Both the position numbers and the translations under genes were made by a program. A stretch of DNA of 64,000 nt from Tricholomella constricta. Lineage: Eukaryota; Basidiomycota; Agaricomycetes; Agaricales; Lyophyllaceae. The DNA lies in assembly GCA_013368375.1 (NCBI GenBank), contig JAACJP010000012.1:682001-746000 (forward strand), given 5' to 3'. Shown here one piece after another: positions 36,237-46,758 of the stretch. The notes beneath the pieces are model-generated. The model was not told where the DNA came from, ran no database searches, and worked only from the letters and a program-made list of their open reading frames with translations. Each line of letters starts with the position of its first letter. Position 1 is the first letter of the stretch.

Positions 36237-38182
36237 ATGGTTGCGCTCAATCTCCTCCTCGTCCCTCTTCTTGTGACCCTCTCCAGTGCCACGCCCATCT
36301 CTTATGAGTCGCTCCGATTTCCCAGTTTCGACCCGCAGGAGTTGCTATGCCAGCTTCCGATCCTCAAGAAGTTCCTGTGTCCTCGCACAGGAACTGATGC
36401 TCTAAACATCCAGACGACTATGGGCCTGGCTCGTGGCACAGCTGATCCCTCTGGCGCCAGTAGGTTCACCGTCAAATATGCCAGTGCCAACCGTTGGGCT
36501 CCATCAACTCTCGCGTCCACCTGGGGCCTCCCGTGATTATTCTTTTTATTCTCTCATGTCTACCTCTCCGCTTAACTTCGGTTCAGGACTGGCGCTTTGA
36601 ATGCATCATCTTTGCCCCTTGCGTGTCCCCAGGCAGATGTAGATCCCTCAGCTTACACTGAGGATTGTCTTTCCATGGTGCTCTACGTCCCTCCTGGTCT
36701 TACATTGGCAAGCAACGCGCCGACTCTCATGTGGTATGTAACAAAAGCACTTACATATATTCGCGGTTCCAATTCAAGTCATAGGATTCATGGTGGCTCC
36801 TTCGTTGTGGGATCTGCCACTGCTCCCGGTTTAGATGGTTCTAAGCTCGCGGTTGCAACCAATTCCATTGTGGCCGTCGTTCAATACCGTCTGGGAGCTG
36901 TAGGTCGCGATCTTTGGAGCATCACTTTCTTATCTCACACTTTTGACTTAGCTTGGGTTCATGTCACCTGATGGCACAACCAATCTCGCAGTCAAGGACC
37001 TTGTCAACGCGATGCAATTCCTGAAGAAAGTCGCCCCTGCCTTTGGCGGAGCAGCTTCGAAGATCACTCTCGCTGGCCAAAGCAGCGGTGCGAACATGAT
37101 CAGAGCCCTTCTGGCAGTCCCTTCTGCGTCTTCGTTGTTCAAGTCGGCTATTCTTCAATCTGACCCTATGGTACTTGAAGCTTCTTCATTCGTGCACGAC
37201 TCCGAAATTCTAACCAACCTTTATGTTTATAGAACTACGGCTTCCTCGATACAAGTGCGCAGCAGGCGCTGCAAAGCAATTTCAACGGCCTCATCAACTG
37301 TGATGCTACGAACCAGGCCTGCTGGAACTCTTTGTCTTTGAACGCTATTCTTAACGCCCAGAACATTTTATTCACGACTGCGGCAAGCATCGACCCCTCC
37401 GCTGGTTTCGCTCAGCCCATCCGCCCAGTCCGAGATGGTTCATTCATTACTTCGCCTCTCGACTCAACGGCTCCCTTCCCTTCGGTTAGCAAGCCCGTCT
37501 TGGTCACCTCAGTCCGCCATGAAGCCGGTTTTGCGATCTACAACCAGTTCCCCGACGCAGTCCCTGGAGAATATTTTACCCCCATCTGCGAGGCCACTTT
37601 TGGCCCGGCCCGCACCAACACCATCGTGTCCTCCACCTATTACCCTGCTGTTCCCCCTTCTGTTGGTGGACAGGTCGATGCGAGGACGCAGTTGCAGCTT
37701 GTAGGCACTGACTACCTGTGGAAATGCTCTGGTTGGACGTTTGCCCGCAACTGGGTGGAACATGGTGGATCCGCCTATGTTGGAGAATACCAAGTCGGTG
37801 CCTCCTACGCCGGGAACGACGTCATTCCGTTCTGTACCCAGGCCGGCACAGTCTGCCATCAGGATGACATTGAGATAGTGGTGAGTACGAATATTTGCAG
37901 GTCTTTTCTATCTATTGATCCTCCTTAATTGTCAAGTTCGGTACTGTTGTAAACCCTACCCCTGCCCAGGCAGCGCTCGTCACGGAAATGCAAAAGCGCT
38001 ACAAGGCGTTTATCACCAATGGCAACCCCAACGTTGCTGGCCTCCCGACGTGGACTGCAGCGACTTTGTCCAATGTTCATGCCCTCCAGCTTGGTGGCTC
38101 GGGGGAAGTAACCGTCGGTGCCTGCGACCCCAGCTTCTGGGGCCAGGGCGTCGAATACGACTACCAGGTCTATGGTATCTAA
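36237..38182 (+). CDS. Secreted type-B carboxylesterase/lipase
   Basis: Alpha/beta-hydrolase of the cholinesterase-like family, probably exported to cleave esters outside the cell. The signal peptide is MVALNLLLVPLLVTLSSATP. Next come EDCLSMVLYVPPG (the conserved EDCL), IHGGSFVVGSA (oxyanion hole) and GQSSGANMIRALL, where Ser is the nucleophile in GQSSG rather than the common GESAG. VTSVRHEAGFAIYNQF carries the acidic residue, and CHQDDIEIVFG the histidine. It ends YDYQVYGI. Introns are at about 36535-36594, 36735-36783, 36901-36954 and several more, all about 50-60 bp. Cysteines are consistent with an extracellular protein. The substrate is not predictable. Confidence 0.9.
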
Positions 38183-38517
38183 CTTTTCGATACTAGCCGA
38201 TCACCGTTTGCGTTAAACTCTCTAAATTTGCTTATATCTCCTCAACCACTAATACTTGTTTCCTCTCGACCGACTCATAATCTTGTAGCCTTACGACTGA
38301 CTGTGCCCTGTTTCTCATCTCCTTGGGTATTATTGGAATCGTTGATTTCCGGAATTAACACTGTAGCCTCTACTTCCTGACTATAATTACTTCAACTCAT
38401 TTTAATCAATCGCCTGTGATTTGGTATAGAGTGGGAATCCACGTAAGTAAGAACAAGACGGAATGGTATACGCGAGCTATTTGTCCATGGAGAAGAGTTG
38501 CATCTATGTAAAATAAG

Positions 38518-39749
38518 TCACAACTTGGATGGCGCAGCAAAGGCTTGTGGCTCGATCTCGGTGAATATATCGAAATTCCTCTGCAACTTGATTTCAGATA
38601 TCTGAGGGACAGGGTTACAATGAGACTGGTACAAGTGCTGTAGAACAGGAAAAATGGCATACCCCGCCTTTACCAGCCTTGATCAACACGCGGTGCAGTC
38701 GCCCTTTAGATCCACCTCGAGTTTCGTCGCCTTCGTAGGTGAGAATACTTCGTCCCTTCGTGTCCGGTGCACCAAAGCTTAATGGATTTATCACCATTCG
38801 CCCAAACAATCCTCGGGACAGTGTCTGCACGCGCTCCCGCTGAGCAGGGATGCTTTCTCGACCTTGCAGTATATCTGAAAGAGTCTGGAGAATGTATGCC
38901 TGTGGTGGCATGAAGGTGATTTTTCCTTCTCGAAATTCAGCCAGTGCGTCTTCTGGATGAAGAAACCGGGCAGAGACAACCTCCTGCCCACCGTCTGGGG
39001 GTACAGTTGTAGTAAGAACAATGTTTAAATTCCAACAAAGACTGTGTACCTGGTTTTGGTATACGATCCTGTTTTGCCCCTGAGGAGAATCCGGAGGAAG
39101 GCGCGGCAGGGAGGAAGGCGACGTAGAATTGAGTATGAAAACGTCTGGTGCTGTTCGTCAAAACGAAGATACATGGCCGTATGAACGCGACATACCTTAG
39201 TACGTTGACCGGCGTAATCCACTGGGTAAATGGGAGTAATGAATTGGTATCTGGAGTCAGCAGGTGATCCGATAGAAACGTCTGGAAGTTCAGCTCCTGC
39301 GAGTGAATCTTCATGCGCGCATCATCTAGCAATGCGTCCGACAAAAGGGTATCCAAAGCTGAAGAGGCTAACAGAAGGCCGGACTCTTCAAAAGTTTCTC
39401 GAATCGCGGTCATGGCCAATGAAGCATCTTGCTTCTTGTCGAAGTTCCCTCCTGGAAAAACCTGGTTGCGACGACTGTCAGCCGTTTATATGGGAATGAG
39501 CAATAAGCGACATACATGCACACCACCAAAATGCCTGGCTTGCGGGTTGCGGTGGACGAGGAGGACTTCATTCCGCGAATTCACGATAACGACACTGGCA
39601 GACGGTCTGGGAACCTGGCTTTGAGCCGACGAGGTAGAAGTGGCAGCCATAGAGAGGAGCGCTACTCGGCCTGAATTGGCGCTTATAACCTTTGAGAGGG
39701 AACAGAGGGGTAAAGCTCGGATAACTGGAATCCCTTTGGCCGATGCCAT
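38518..39749 (-). CDS. NUDT19-like Nudix hydrolase
   Basis: Nudix-family hydrolase; NUDT19 relatives hydrolyse CoA esters or related diphosphates. The opening is PRPSASVVIVNSRNEVLLVH and HFGGVHV, joined to FPGGNFDKKQ. The catalytic helix is TAIRETFEESGLL, matching the REx2EE core. The spacing between the glycine and this helix is two residues longer than the classical box and the usual first glutamate is absent, as expected for NUDT19-like proteins. Further features are FTQWITPVNVL, RFHTQFYVAFLP and a C-terminal region ending EPQAFAAPSKL, reached through a last intron. The N-terminus (MASAKGIPVIRALPLCSLSK) could be a mitochondrial or peroxisomal-independent leader; I see no C-terminal SKL. 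A second in-frame Met (MAATSTSSAQ) would shorten it by about 33 residues. Confidence 0.85.
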
Positions 39750-40213
39750 TTTTTATATGCGAATTGAACGCGTGATAATCGGCGAACCGGGGTTCTCGTC
39801 GTCCTTACTTTAGACTACGAGGCAGTGTGCATTCCTGTCTCGGACTAGGGAGGGAAGGCGCTACCAGAAACGCGGAAAAGGGCCGCAGGCCATCACTGTC
39901 AAAGTCCCTCCGATTCTACATCGGCGGGAGATAACGGCAATCTCATCAACGGAAACCCGTCAGATTCCTTTCGTGACTCAGGTTCGTCAGAACTCTCAAT
40001 GTCAGACTCTACGGCAAGCCGTATAATTGGTTGAGCATCACCACCGACGTTGTATCGCAATTGGAGTACATTCGTGGAGATTATGGGCGAAAAGTTCCGC
40101 TCAAAACAAACTTGTGTGGAGGTTTACGCGCACCGAATGACTCATAGCCGACAAGAAAGGGGTAGCAGGGACAAGGATAAGTTTGCTCAGCTACTGGATC
40201 TGTGCGAGCGCAT

Positions 40214-41956
40214 TCAGCTGCGAGGCAAGCTTCGCACGACCTGCTTCCAGTCCTTGGCAAAGGATTGGAAATGTACGAGTGGTTCGGGTGCAAAAATGAC
40301 TTACTTTGTGTCTGAGGGCCCTGAGATCAGCCACAGGAGCGATGTGCAATAAGTACTTGGTCAACTTGTTCAGTTCTCTATCGGCCATTGCTTCAGGGGT
40401 ATGAGCATTCTTGAAAGCTTGAATCTTGAGGCCTTCCTTTGGGTTCAGTGCGAAGTTGCGACTCTGCATGGCAAAGGAGTCAGACCAGTGAAACGATGTC
40501 AAATCTGATTTACCAGGTCATCGACGTGAACCGTGTTCGTGGCGTCGCTGAGCAAAGTGAAGTATCTCAGAGCTAGGGAAGCAGAAATGCACATACTACT
40601 GAGGAAATTTATTCCAGATAATTTGAAGCGCTTTGACCGAGTGTGTCCATGGCTTGCCGTCCCGTTCAGTGAATACTGTGAACATACATGTCTTATCTAG
40701 AACTGATGGAAGCGTCAAACAAGTGTGATGCAAAGGGAAAGCGCAAGCTTGCCAAATGATATCTAGACAAAACAGCTTCAGGGATCGCTGTATACTATTG
40801 CAACTTCTACCTACCTGGTAATTGCGATTCGAACCAATCATTCCGAGTTCCACTAACTTCGTCTCGAGCCAGATCCAGCTGGTTTGGGACCTGTACTTCA
40901 AATCGTCAAGGACGGCCTCGGAAGTTTAAGCATGAGACGTACCAGATGCAAACTTTTGATAGGTGCATGATGATCATTGTATTAGTGTAGACGAATCACT
41001 TTATGAGAACTTACTATCATAGTAGGGGTATACCGCCTCTAAAAACTCGTGAAGCAGCGGCCGCGCACATTCAGCCGGCGGAAGAATTCCTGACGTTAGA
41101 GGTTTGGTATCCAAGATGGCTGAAAAGGCCCGTCAGAGGCGAAATGAGAAAACGTAGCACGACCTCGCACTATAGTCAATGTCAAGCACAAGCAGCTTTT
41201 TCCCTGGCCGCAGTGGGTGAATGACATTTATATTTAACTTCTCGGTGGCTTCCTTGACCTTGCGTATGTTCCGTTGATCATTCTTGTACGCAGCGCTTGC
41301 TGCTATATTGTCGGAGAAATCGACGTCAAGATCGTTCAAGACGTCGGGAAGAAATTCCAACTCTGTGCGGGCGATTGTTGGATTTCATGATTAGGCCCGC
41401 TGTTCATAGAGAAAAGAGAGGAAAGAACACACGTGAAGGATCTTTAATCTCGTCGCCTTCTGGAGTGCCAACGAGACTAAACCTCTTGCCCGGGGTAAGG
41501 CGTAGATCGGCACTAGAAATAAATAAGTTGATTTTAGAGGATGTGCCCGTCTTGAAGACTCACATCCGGTCTTGATCAGGCGGCAGCTTTCCCTTCACTA
41601 AACCAAGGACCTTTTGCCTTTCGGGGGGTACTTTTGTCAGATTATGTATAGCTGCCTTGAGGTCGAATACTCTGGTAGCAATAGTATAATAAGGGTCAAT
41701 AAAAGAACATGCTGGCTCAAAGAGAGCATCCTAAACCTGTCCGAGTCTGCTATTTCCAATGTGAAGGGTCTCCCAGACCATGTAAATGAGAGCTGAACCC
41801 ATCGTTCTTGATCTTCGACATGGACCTAGATGTAACAAACTCTTCAATGGATGAATGACGTATATCAGATTTTTACGCTCGTACTTCTGTTGTTGAAACT
41901 GTCGTAATTTGTTCTGCACTGGAAGTCGAAGCCTCGACGCTGTCATGGCTCTCCAT
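40214..41956 (-). CDS. UBLCP1: UBLCP1-type ubiquitin-like domain phosphatase
   Basis: Nuclear proteasome phosphatase of the FCP/SCP (HAD) class with an N-terminal ubiquitin-like domain. The first exon MESHDSVEASTSSAEQITT joins VHVEDQERWVQLSFTWSGRP, then FTLEIADSDR, VFDLKAAIHNLTKVPPERQ and LVKGKLPPDQDR, the ubiquitin-like fold. The linker reads KLNINVIHPLRPGKK. The catalytic DxDxT is VLDIDY|T, split by an intron. VIWSQTSWIWLE and later VDDLSRNFALNPKEGLKIQ match the phosphatase core, and the C-terminus is DWKQVVRSLPRS. About ten introns occur. A start at 41956 restores the full ubiquitin-like domain. Confidence 0.92.
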
Positions 41957-42045
41957 GTGATACCACGTTACGCGCTTTCTTCTCTCAGTAACAGATCTGT
42001 ATCACGAATTTGGGTCGAATCTCGAGGTGTTATATGTCGCCAGTA

Positions 42046-42079
42046 CGTGAGTATGTAAAGGTCGTGAGTATGTAAAGGT
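42046..42079. repeat. Two-copy 17 bp tandem repeat
   Basis: CGTGAGTATGTAAAGGT occurs twice with no gap, between the UBLCP1 start codon (41956, minus) and the next gene start (42298, plus). The repeat lies in the shared promoter space of these divergent genes. Confidence 0.8.
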
Positions 42080-42297
42080 CGCGAAGTAACTGCAGATGGA
42101 CTGTCAAACAGTGTGGCTTATGTAATGGATTATTTATACAGGGTTCAACGATGTTATTTTGTTCAACCACCACCTCCAGCGCCCACGAGGGTCCAGGTAG
42201 TTGGTAGTCTACTTTCAAGGTTGGCTCCGTCTCATGTCGTTACCACTACTAACCCATATTCTTCCAGCTTCCGCGCGTATGCAGCTGGCGAGAATTC

Positions 42298-43235
42298 ATG
42301 CCTGCTGATCCGTATTGGGAATGTATACGACGCGAATCTGAAATACTGAGTGCAAAGAACTCCTCCTTGCGTCCATTGCCTCCTGGAGTTTTCGAGCCGG
42401 GTGACTTTGCATACCTCACAGGTGGCCTTCACCGAGTTTTCCTTGAATATTTGGAGAGCAAGTCCTATCGACTCCTTCCCGCAGAACAACGTCTATTTGG
42501 CACAACAGGCAGATATTGTGTCGTTCTTAAACGCCTTGGGGCCGACAAATATCTCGTTTGCTACCTGGCTACGTTTGGAGGCGCCAGGGACTATCACGAT
42601 ATTCGGGATCCTGTAGGCCAGTATTTTGGCCTTCCACTCGGTGGAAATACATACTGGCCTGGCGTCACACCGTTGAGGACAGTACCTTCTTGGCGATCTG
42701 CTAGTGGTGGTGGATTTATTTTGGCGATTCCGGTTGTTCGGGAGGGTCTACAACGGTCCAACCTAGTGCCTAGATACCGCCTTGCTTATACCGACTTGCA
42801 TCGCTTGATGACGTTGATCCGTGAACGAGACGAGGTTCGCGGTATTACTCTCTCCGCCTAACTGCAACTGATTGTTCTCAGAAATTTGATAGATATGCAG
42901 AAGAAATTCGCTGGAAACATATAGGTTGGATGGCCAAGAATGCTAGCCAATTGTCGCCCGAGATGTACGATTTGTTATCAAAGCAATCCACCTCTGACAT
43001 ATCCGAGGATCATAACCGTCAACCCCACCCCCATCACGCTCGATGGATGACGGTGCCTGCGCAACAACACAATCTTTCATGGGTCTTGCGACATATAGAG
43101 CACGATCTATTAAACCGCTCCATCTACCTCAATACTCTCACCCCGAAACGACCTCAGCCAGCCAAACTTCCAAAGCCATTCTTCGCTTCGTGTTTACGAG
43201 CTAGCATTGCTACAATCACCCGGCTTCTCCGATGA
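42298..43235 (+). CDS. Conserved-looking protein of unknown function
   Basis: I do not recognise this protein. Exon 1 (42298-42834) opens MPADPYWECIRRESEILSAK and has PPGVFEPGDFAYLTGGLHRV, YCVVLKRLGADKYLVCYLAT and GQYFGLPLGGNTYWPGVTPL. A 47 bp intron (42835-42881) joins in phase to KFDRYAEEIRWKHIGWMAKN. Total length is 296 residues. The Cys content is low and there is no signal peptide or membrane helix. The middle has alternating hydrophobic and Gly-rich strands and the C-terminal third is basic and His-rich. It is tail-to-tail with CSN8 (51 bp). A lineage-specific agaric gene is a reasonable guess. Confidence 0.6.
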
Positions 43236-43286
43236 CTGGCGCTCTGCAACGTTCAATTGACGAATTCCTCGTACCGCGCGTGTTCC

Positions 43287-44334
43287 TCACAGCTCCAGCT
43301 TCGCCACGCTGTTCGCTACGAAGTGGAACGTGGATAGTGAAGAAAACGTTGTACCTGAATTGATCAGCAGGGATGACAAGGCGGGTGGGGGAAACATACT
43401 GAGCTCCGGGATTGTGGAAGGAGCGGAACTCGGTACTTGTGGAACAAGGACATTCTTGGAAGGATCATACGACCACTGTGCGTTTTGTGCAGCTAAACGG
43501 TGATTCAACGTTGGACTCGATTGGGGCGGTTATTTTCGAGACGTACCAGCGAGGAGATCATCTTGCTTCATGCCAAGATAGACTTGGGCAAGCGAAACTG
43601 GTAGAGATGTGTAGGCTTTTGCCAATAGGGCAACTGTTCTTTGACGGAAAGATCCTAATACCGATTGTCTCCTGTGTGTGAATGATAGAAACGAATGTAC
43701 CACTCACCTACGAAACTTGACAGTAATCCACTCAACACCGGTGCAAGCTTCTCATCATAGAAATCTGGCTTATTGACCATATCTGATAAGTTATCTGCTC
43801 GGGAATACACGCTGGCGTGTTTTCTTTCTGTAGTCGCAGCTAGAAGTTCCGACAACGCTCTACCGAGTGGGCCTGACGAGACGTTTTCAGGTAGTCGCCC
43901 CAAGGCAAAACGAGCGCGCGGTCTATCGTTGTGGCCAAATCAGAGCAGGTAGAGTGTTTTTAGATGGACAACTTGCAGATCGTCGATGATCAAATACGCG
44001 AGGACTAAAGGAGCCGTGACGAGGAGACGTGTTATTCGACGGTCACTGTCGGCATCGCTCTGTGTGATGCCTCAATACTCGATACGCGGAAAGTTTTTGA
44101 ACCAAGATAACGTACATTGAGTTCGCTGGTCTCTGCAAGTTGAATGAGCTCCCGGAACTTGAGTTGCAATGCTAGATCAGCGATCGCAGGAAAGGCGGAT
44201 TGATATGCGTCGTCTTGCTGTTGGGCAGAAGGCTGAGGCGTGGTGGCGGGGACAACATTCTCGGCAGGGTTACGTGCTTCATCTTGAATTTCAGCTTCTG
44301 TCGAGGGAGGAGGAGTGGGAGGTCCGTTGGCCAT
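43287..44334 (-). CDS. CSN8: COP9 signalosome subunit 8
   Basis: Subunit of the COP9 signalosome, which removes NEDD8 from cullins and, in fungi, governs light response and development. The protein begins MANGPPTPPPSTEAEIQDEA and continues AFPAIADLALQLKFRELIQL. The CSN8/PSMD8-type core has RQRTVALLAKAYTSLPVSLA and QVYLGMKQDDLLA. The C-terminus after two more exons is ELS|TTFSSLSTFHFVANSVAKLE. The intron 43355-43399 is 45 bp, in frame and stopless. The start codon is 131 bp from that of NECAP on the other strand. Confidence 0.85.
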
Positions 44335-44465
44335 GAAGATACTTTCAAACTTGTTATTACAGTGGATGATTTATGAAGAAGAACCCAAATGTCAAATCCG
44401 GCGTTTATAACAGAGTCCTGATCTACCTCCTTCCATCCACTCAATCAGCTTTCAACACACTAGCA

Positions 44466-45347
44466 ATGGATATCGAAGATGAAATCGAATCTATTCTATA
44501 CATTGCCCGCGAGGTGTCGGGTAAATCACTCTTTCAGTTTGTGGAATACTGAGTTGATCAGTTGCAAGTCTACAAGATTCCCCCCCTCAAAGCAAACGAG
44601 GGCCATCGCGCCAATGAATGGGGTGATCTGGCACAACCTCTTTGGAAGGGGCGCCTTCGAATCCTTGAAAAATCCAAGGGTGCAGCTATACAGTTCGAGG
44701 ATGGTCAGACAGGTACGAGATGAGTACTCTGAATGCAGCAGCCTTCAAATTAACCGGTTTTTATCTCACAGGAGAGCGTATGATAAGTCAATCTTCGTCG
44801 AATCCTAAGCTAAAACATTCTAGTCTTTGCCAGGGCCGAGTATGATCCAACTCGTCCTTCTGTCGAGGGTGTACTCGACTCTTCGCGTTACTTTGTGGTG
44901 CGAGTGGAAGACGCGGGAAAGAAGGCTTACATCGGGATGGGTTTCGCGGAGCGATCTGATAGCTTTGACTTCAGTATGTGCCGAGAATTTATCGCCCTGA
45001 GCTGGCTAATCTGTCAATCACCATAGATGTAGCACTTCAGGACTATACAAAGTATTTCTCGTCATCCTCCCTTGCGCCTGTACTGATAACGTCCTTCTAG
45101 ACGCTTCAAAGCAAGCCTCAACCCCGAACCATCTTCGGATGAACCCTCCCCCCATGTCCCGACTGGCCCGAAGAAAGATTATAGTCTCAAAGAAGGACAA
45201 ACTTTCTCGATCGCCATCCCCGGACGCAACAAGCTTCCAACTCAGGGCAACCTTCTCGGATCTGGTGGCAGTAACTCAAGCGGACAGTCTAGCGGTGGAG
45301 GAATACCCCTTCTTCCACCCCCACCTAGCGCACCGAGGAAGCGCTGA
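44466..45347 (+). CDS. NECAP: NECAP, clathrin adaptor-associated endocytic protein
   Basis: Cytosolic protein with a PH-like (PHear) fold that binds AP-2 and coordinates clathrin-coated vesicle formation. The start [17 protein letters not shown] joins [20 protein letters not shown], then [20 protein letters not shown]. After introns come [45 protein letters not shown] and NVALQDYTK, closely following animal NECAP. The C-terminal tail is low-complexity with [12 protein letters not shown] and ends in a proline run ([14 protein letters not shown]) like the AP-binding tail. Four short introns. Confidence 0.92.
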
Positions 45348-46163
45348 TTTCCCGGGACTCGCTTTCCCTCGCCCAATTCTGTTGGTGGTACCGCTCCTGA
45401 AGCTCACCACATAGCCACATTTGCCTTAGCCGCTGCTCTGTACTTCGTCAATCCCAATTATCTGATACCAGTGCATCGTTGTAATTACTCTACGCTCCTC
45501 CGACAACTCAATGGAGCTGACCCCCGTGCCCATTACTCATCCTACATCGGAAAGGGATCGGTGCGATTTTTCTCAGTTTTGGCCAGGATCTCTTACGTTA
45601 CGATCTCCTTCAGACTGTTGGGCTCACAACCACTGAAACTGGCATCGAATATCGTCGACTCGCAACCCACACTGTCTTCAGTGACAGGCCCCGAGTCAGC
45701 AAGGTTGTGCCGCCTGATAGAGTGGGTGAATGATCAACCCCGTTGCATGATTCTTCAGAACACGGTACGCTGTTTTAAGATATTTTTAGGCTCTCATGGA
45801 CAGGCTGGGGCATCGCCGCATCTGCATTTTATAAAGGGCTATCTCTGAGGGACACAGGCAACCCAATTTCAAATCCACCAGTGATAGGCCACAGACTGAA
45901 GCTCCGTTTGTTTCTTACTGTGCCGAAGTCTCCGTTGTCCGTCCACTACGTTGCATGAACTCACCGGATACTGAGCCGTCTGCGCAACAACACGCTCTTT
46001 TGTCAAGTCGGCATGACCTCGGATACGACTCTGGGGCTTCTCGTTGCCAGAAGAACGTTTTCATTTCAAGGTGCCCAGGATCCGAAACGCGTGACTGAAA
46101 ATTCATATTCTCATTTGAGGAGATCATGAGACGCTACGTTACCCTCGTGGTCGTCGGTATCTC

Positions 46164-46197
46164 TATTCCTTTTTGACTGATTATTCCTTTTTGACTG
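46164..46197. repeat. Direct repeat, 16 bp unit with 18 bp period
   Basis: TATTCCTTTTTGACTG occurs twice, separated by two bases, in the upstream region of the cellobiohydrolase. It may be a duplicated binding site or a replication slip. Confidence 0.7.
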
Positions 46198-46350
46198 GAA
46201 ATTGTGTCCGACGCAACACGTGTATTTTTCCAGAGTCCAAAAACCTCCGGGATCACGGGATGAAAGCCAGGAGGCGGCGCTCACATTGAACCCTCGGACA
46301 CATTAACATGGACTTGTTACCTTCGTCAAACCTTCGTCATCAGAGTGCGC

Positions 46351-46365
46351 CGGTGTAATACACCG
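46351..46365. promoter_or_regulatory. Palindromic CGG-N9-CCG element upstream of cel6A
   Basis: CGGTGTAATACACCG has two 6 bp inverted arms around AAT and places CGG and CCG nine bases apart. This is the shape of a site for a dimeric Zn2Cys6 regulator, about 390 bp upstream of the cellobiohydrolase start. The binding factor is unknown. Confidence 0.4.
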
Positions 46366-46698
46366 CTTATGCTTTCAGAAGTGGAGAGGTTGTACGCGAT
46401 GTGATTTTCCGTGTCTACGTCAGGTAATGTTTTAGATACTTACCTCTGCAGCGCATTCTCGGGGGCACCCTGTCATCTTTCCTGGCGTAACCAGCGGGTG
46501 TCCGATGTTGAACCGAACCTGGCGAAAAGAGGCAAAAGCTCCCTCTGCGTTGTATCACCTGGAAGTCAGCGTAGTCGGCTGATATGTATCGTCTTGTGAC
46601 CTTATGCTCATATAAAAACTGCTCTACTCCCGACGTCTTTCCGGAATCCTCGCTCGGTGCAACACCGGATTTGTATCGCCAGTGGTCACTAGAAAAGG

Positions 46699-46706
46699 TA
46701 TATAAA
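46699..46706 (+). promoter_or_regulatory. TATA box of the cellobiohydrolase gene
   Basis: TATATAAA lies 53 bases upstream of the start codon at 46759, leaving room for a short leader. TATA-driven strong promoters are typical of secreted cellulases. Confidence 0.65.
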
Positions 46707-46758
46707 GTCTGAAGGTCTCCAATCTTCCTTAGGATTGTACACCTTTCCCAAGGTTAAA

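Larger units (their letters stand above)
45348..46758. other. Intergenic region and cellobiohydrolase promoter
   Basis: About 1.4 kb with no recognised gene. The frame 45471-45848 has no domain. The right half should contain the regulatory region of the cellobiohydrolase: a CGG-N9-CCG palindrome at 46351-46365, an imperfect 18 bp-period direct repeat at 46164-46197 and a TATA box at 46699-46706. Confidence 0.5.

Noticed and set aside
45471..45848. Plus-strand frame of 125 codons between NECAP and cel6A
   Set aside because: No domain, no splice partner and no upstream signal. Most likely chance.
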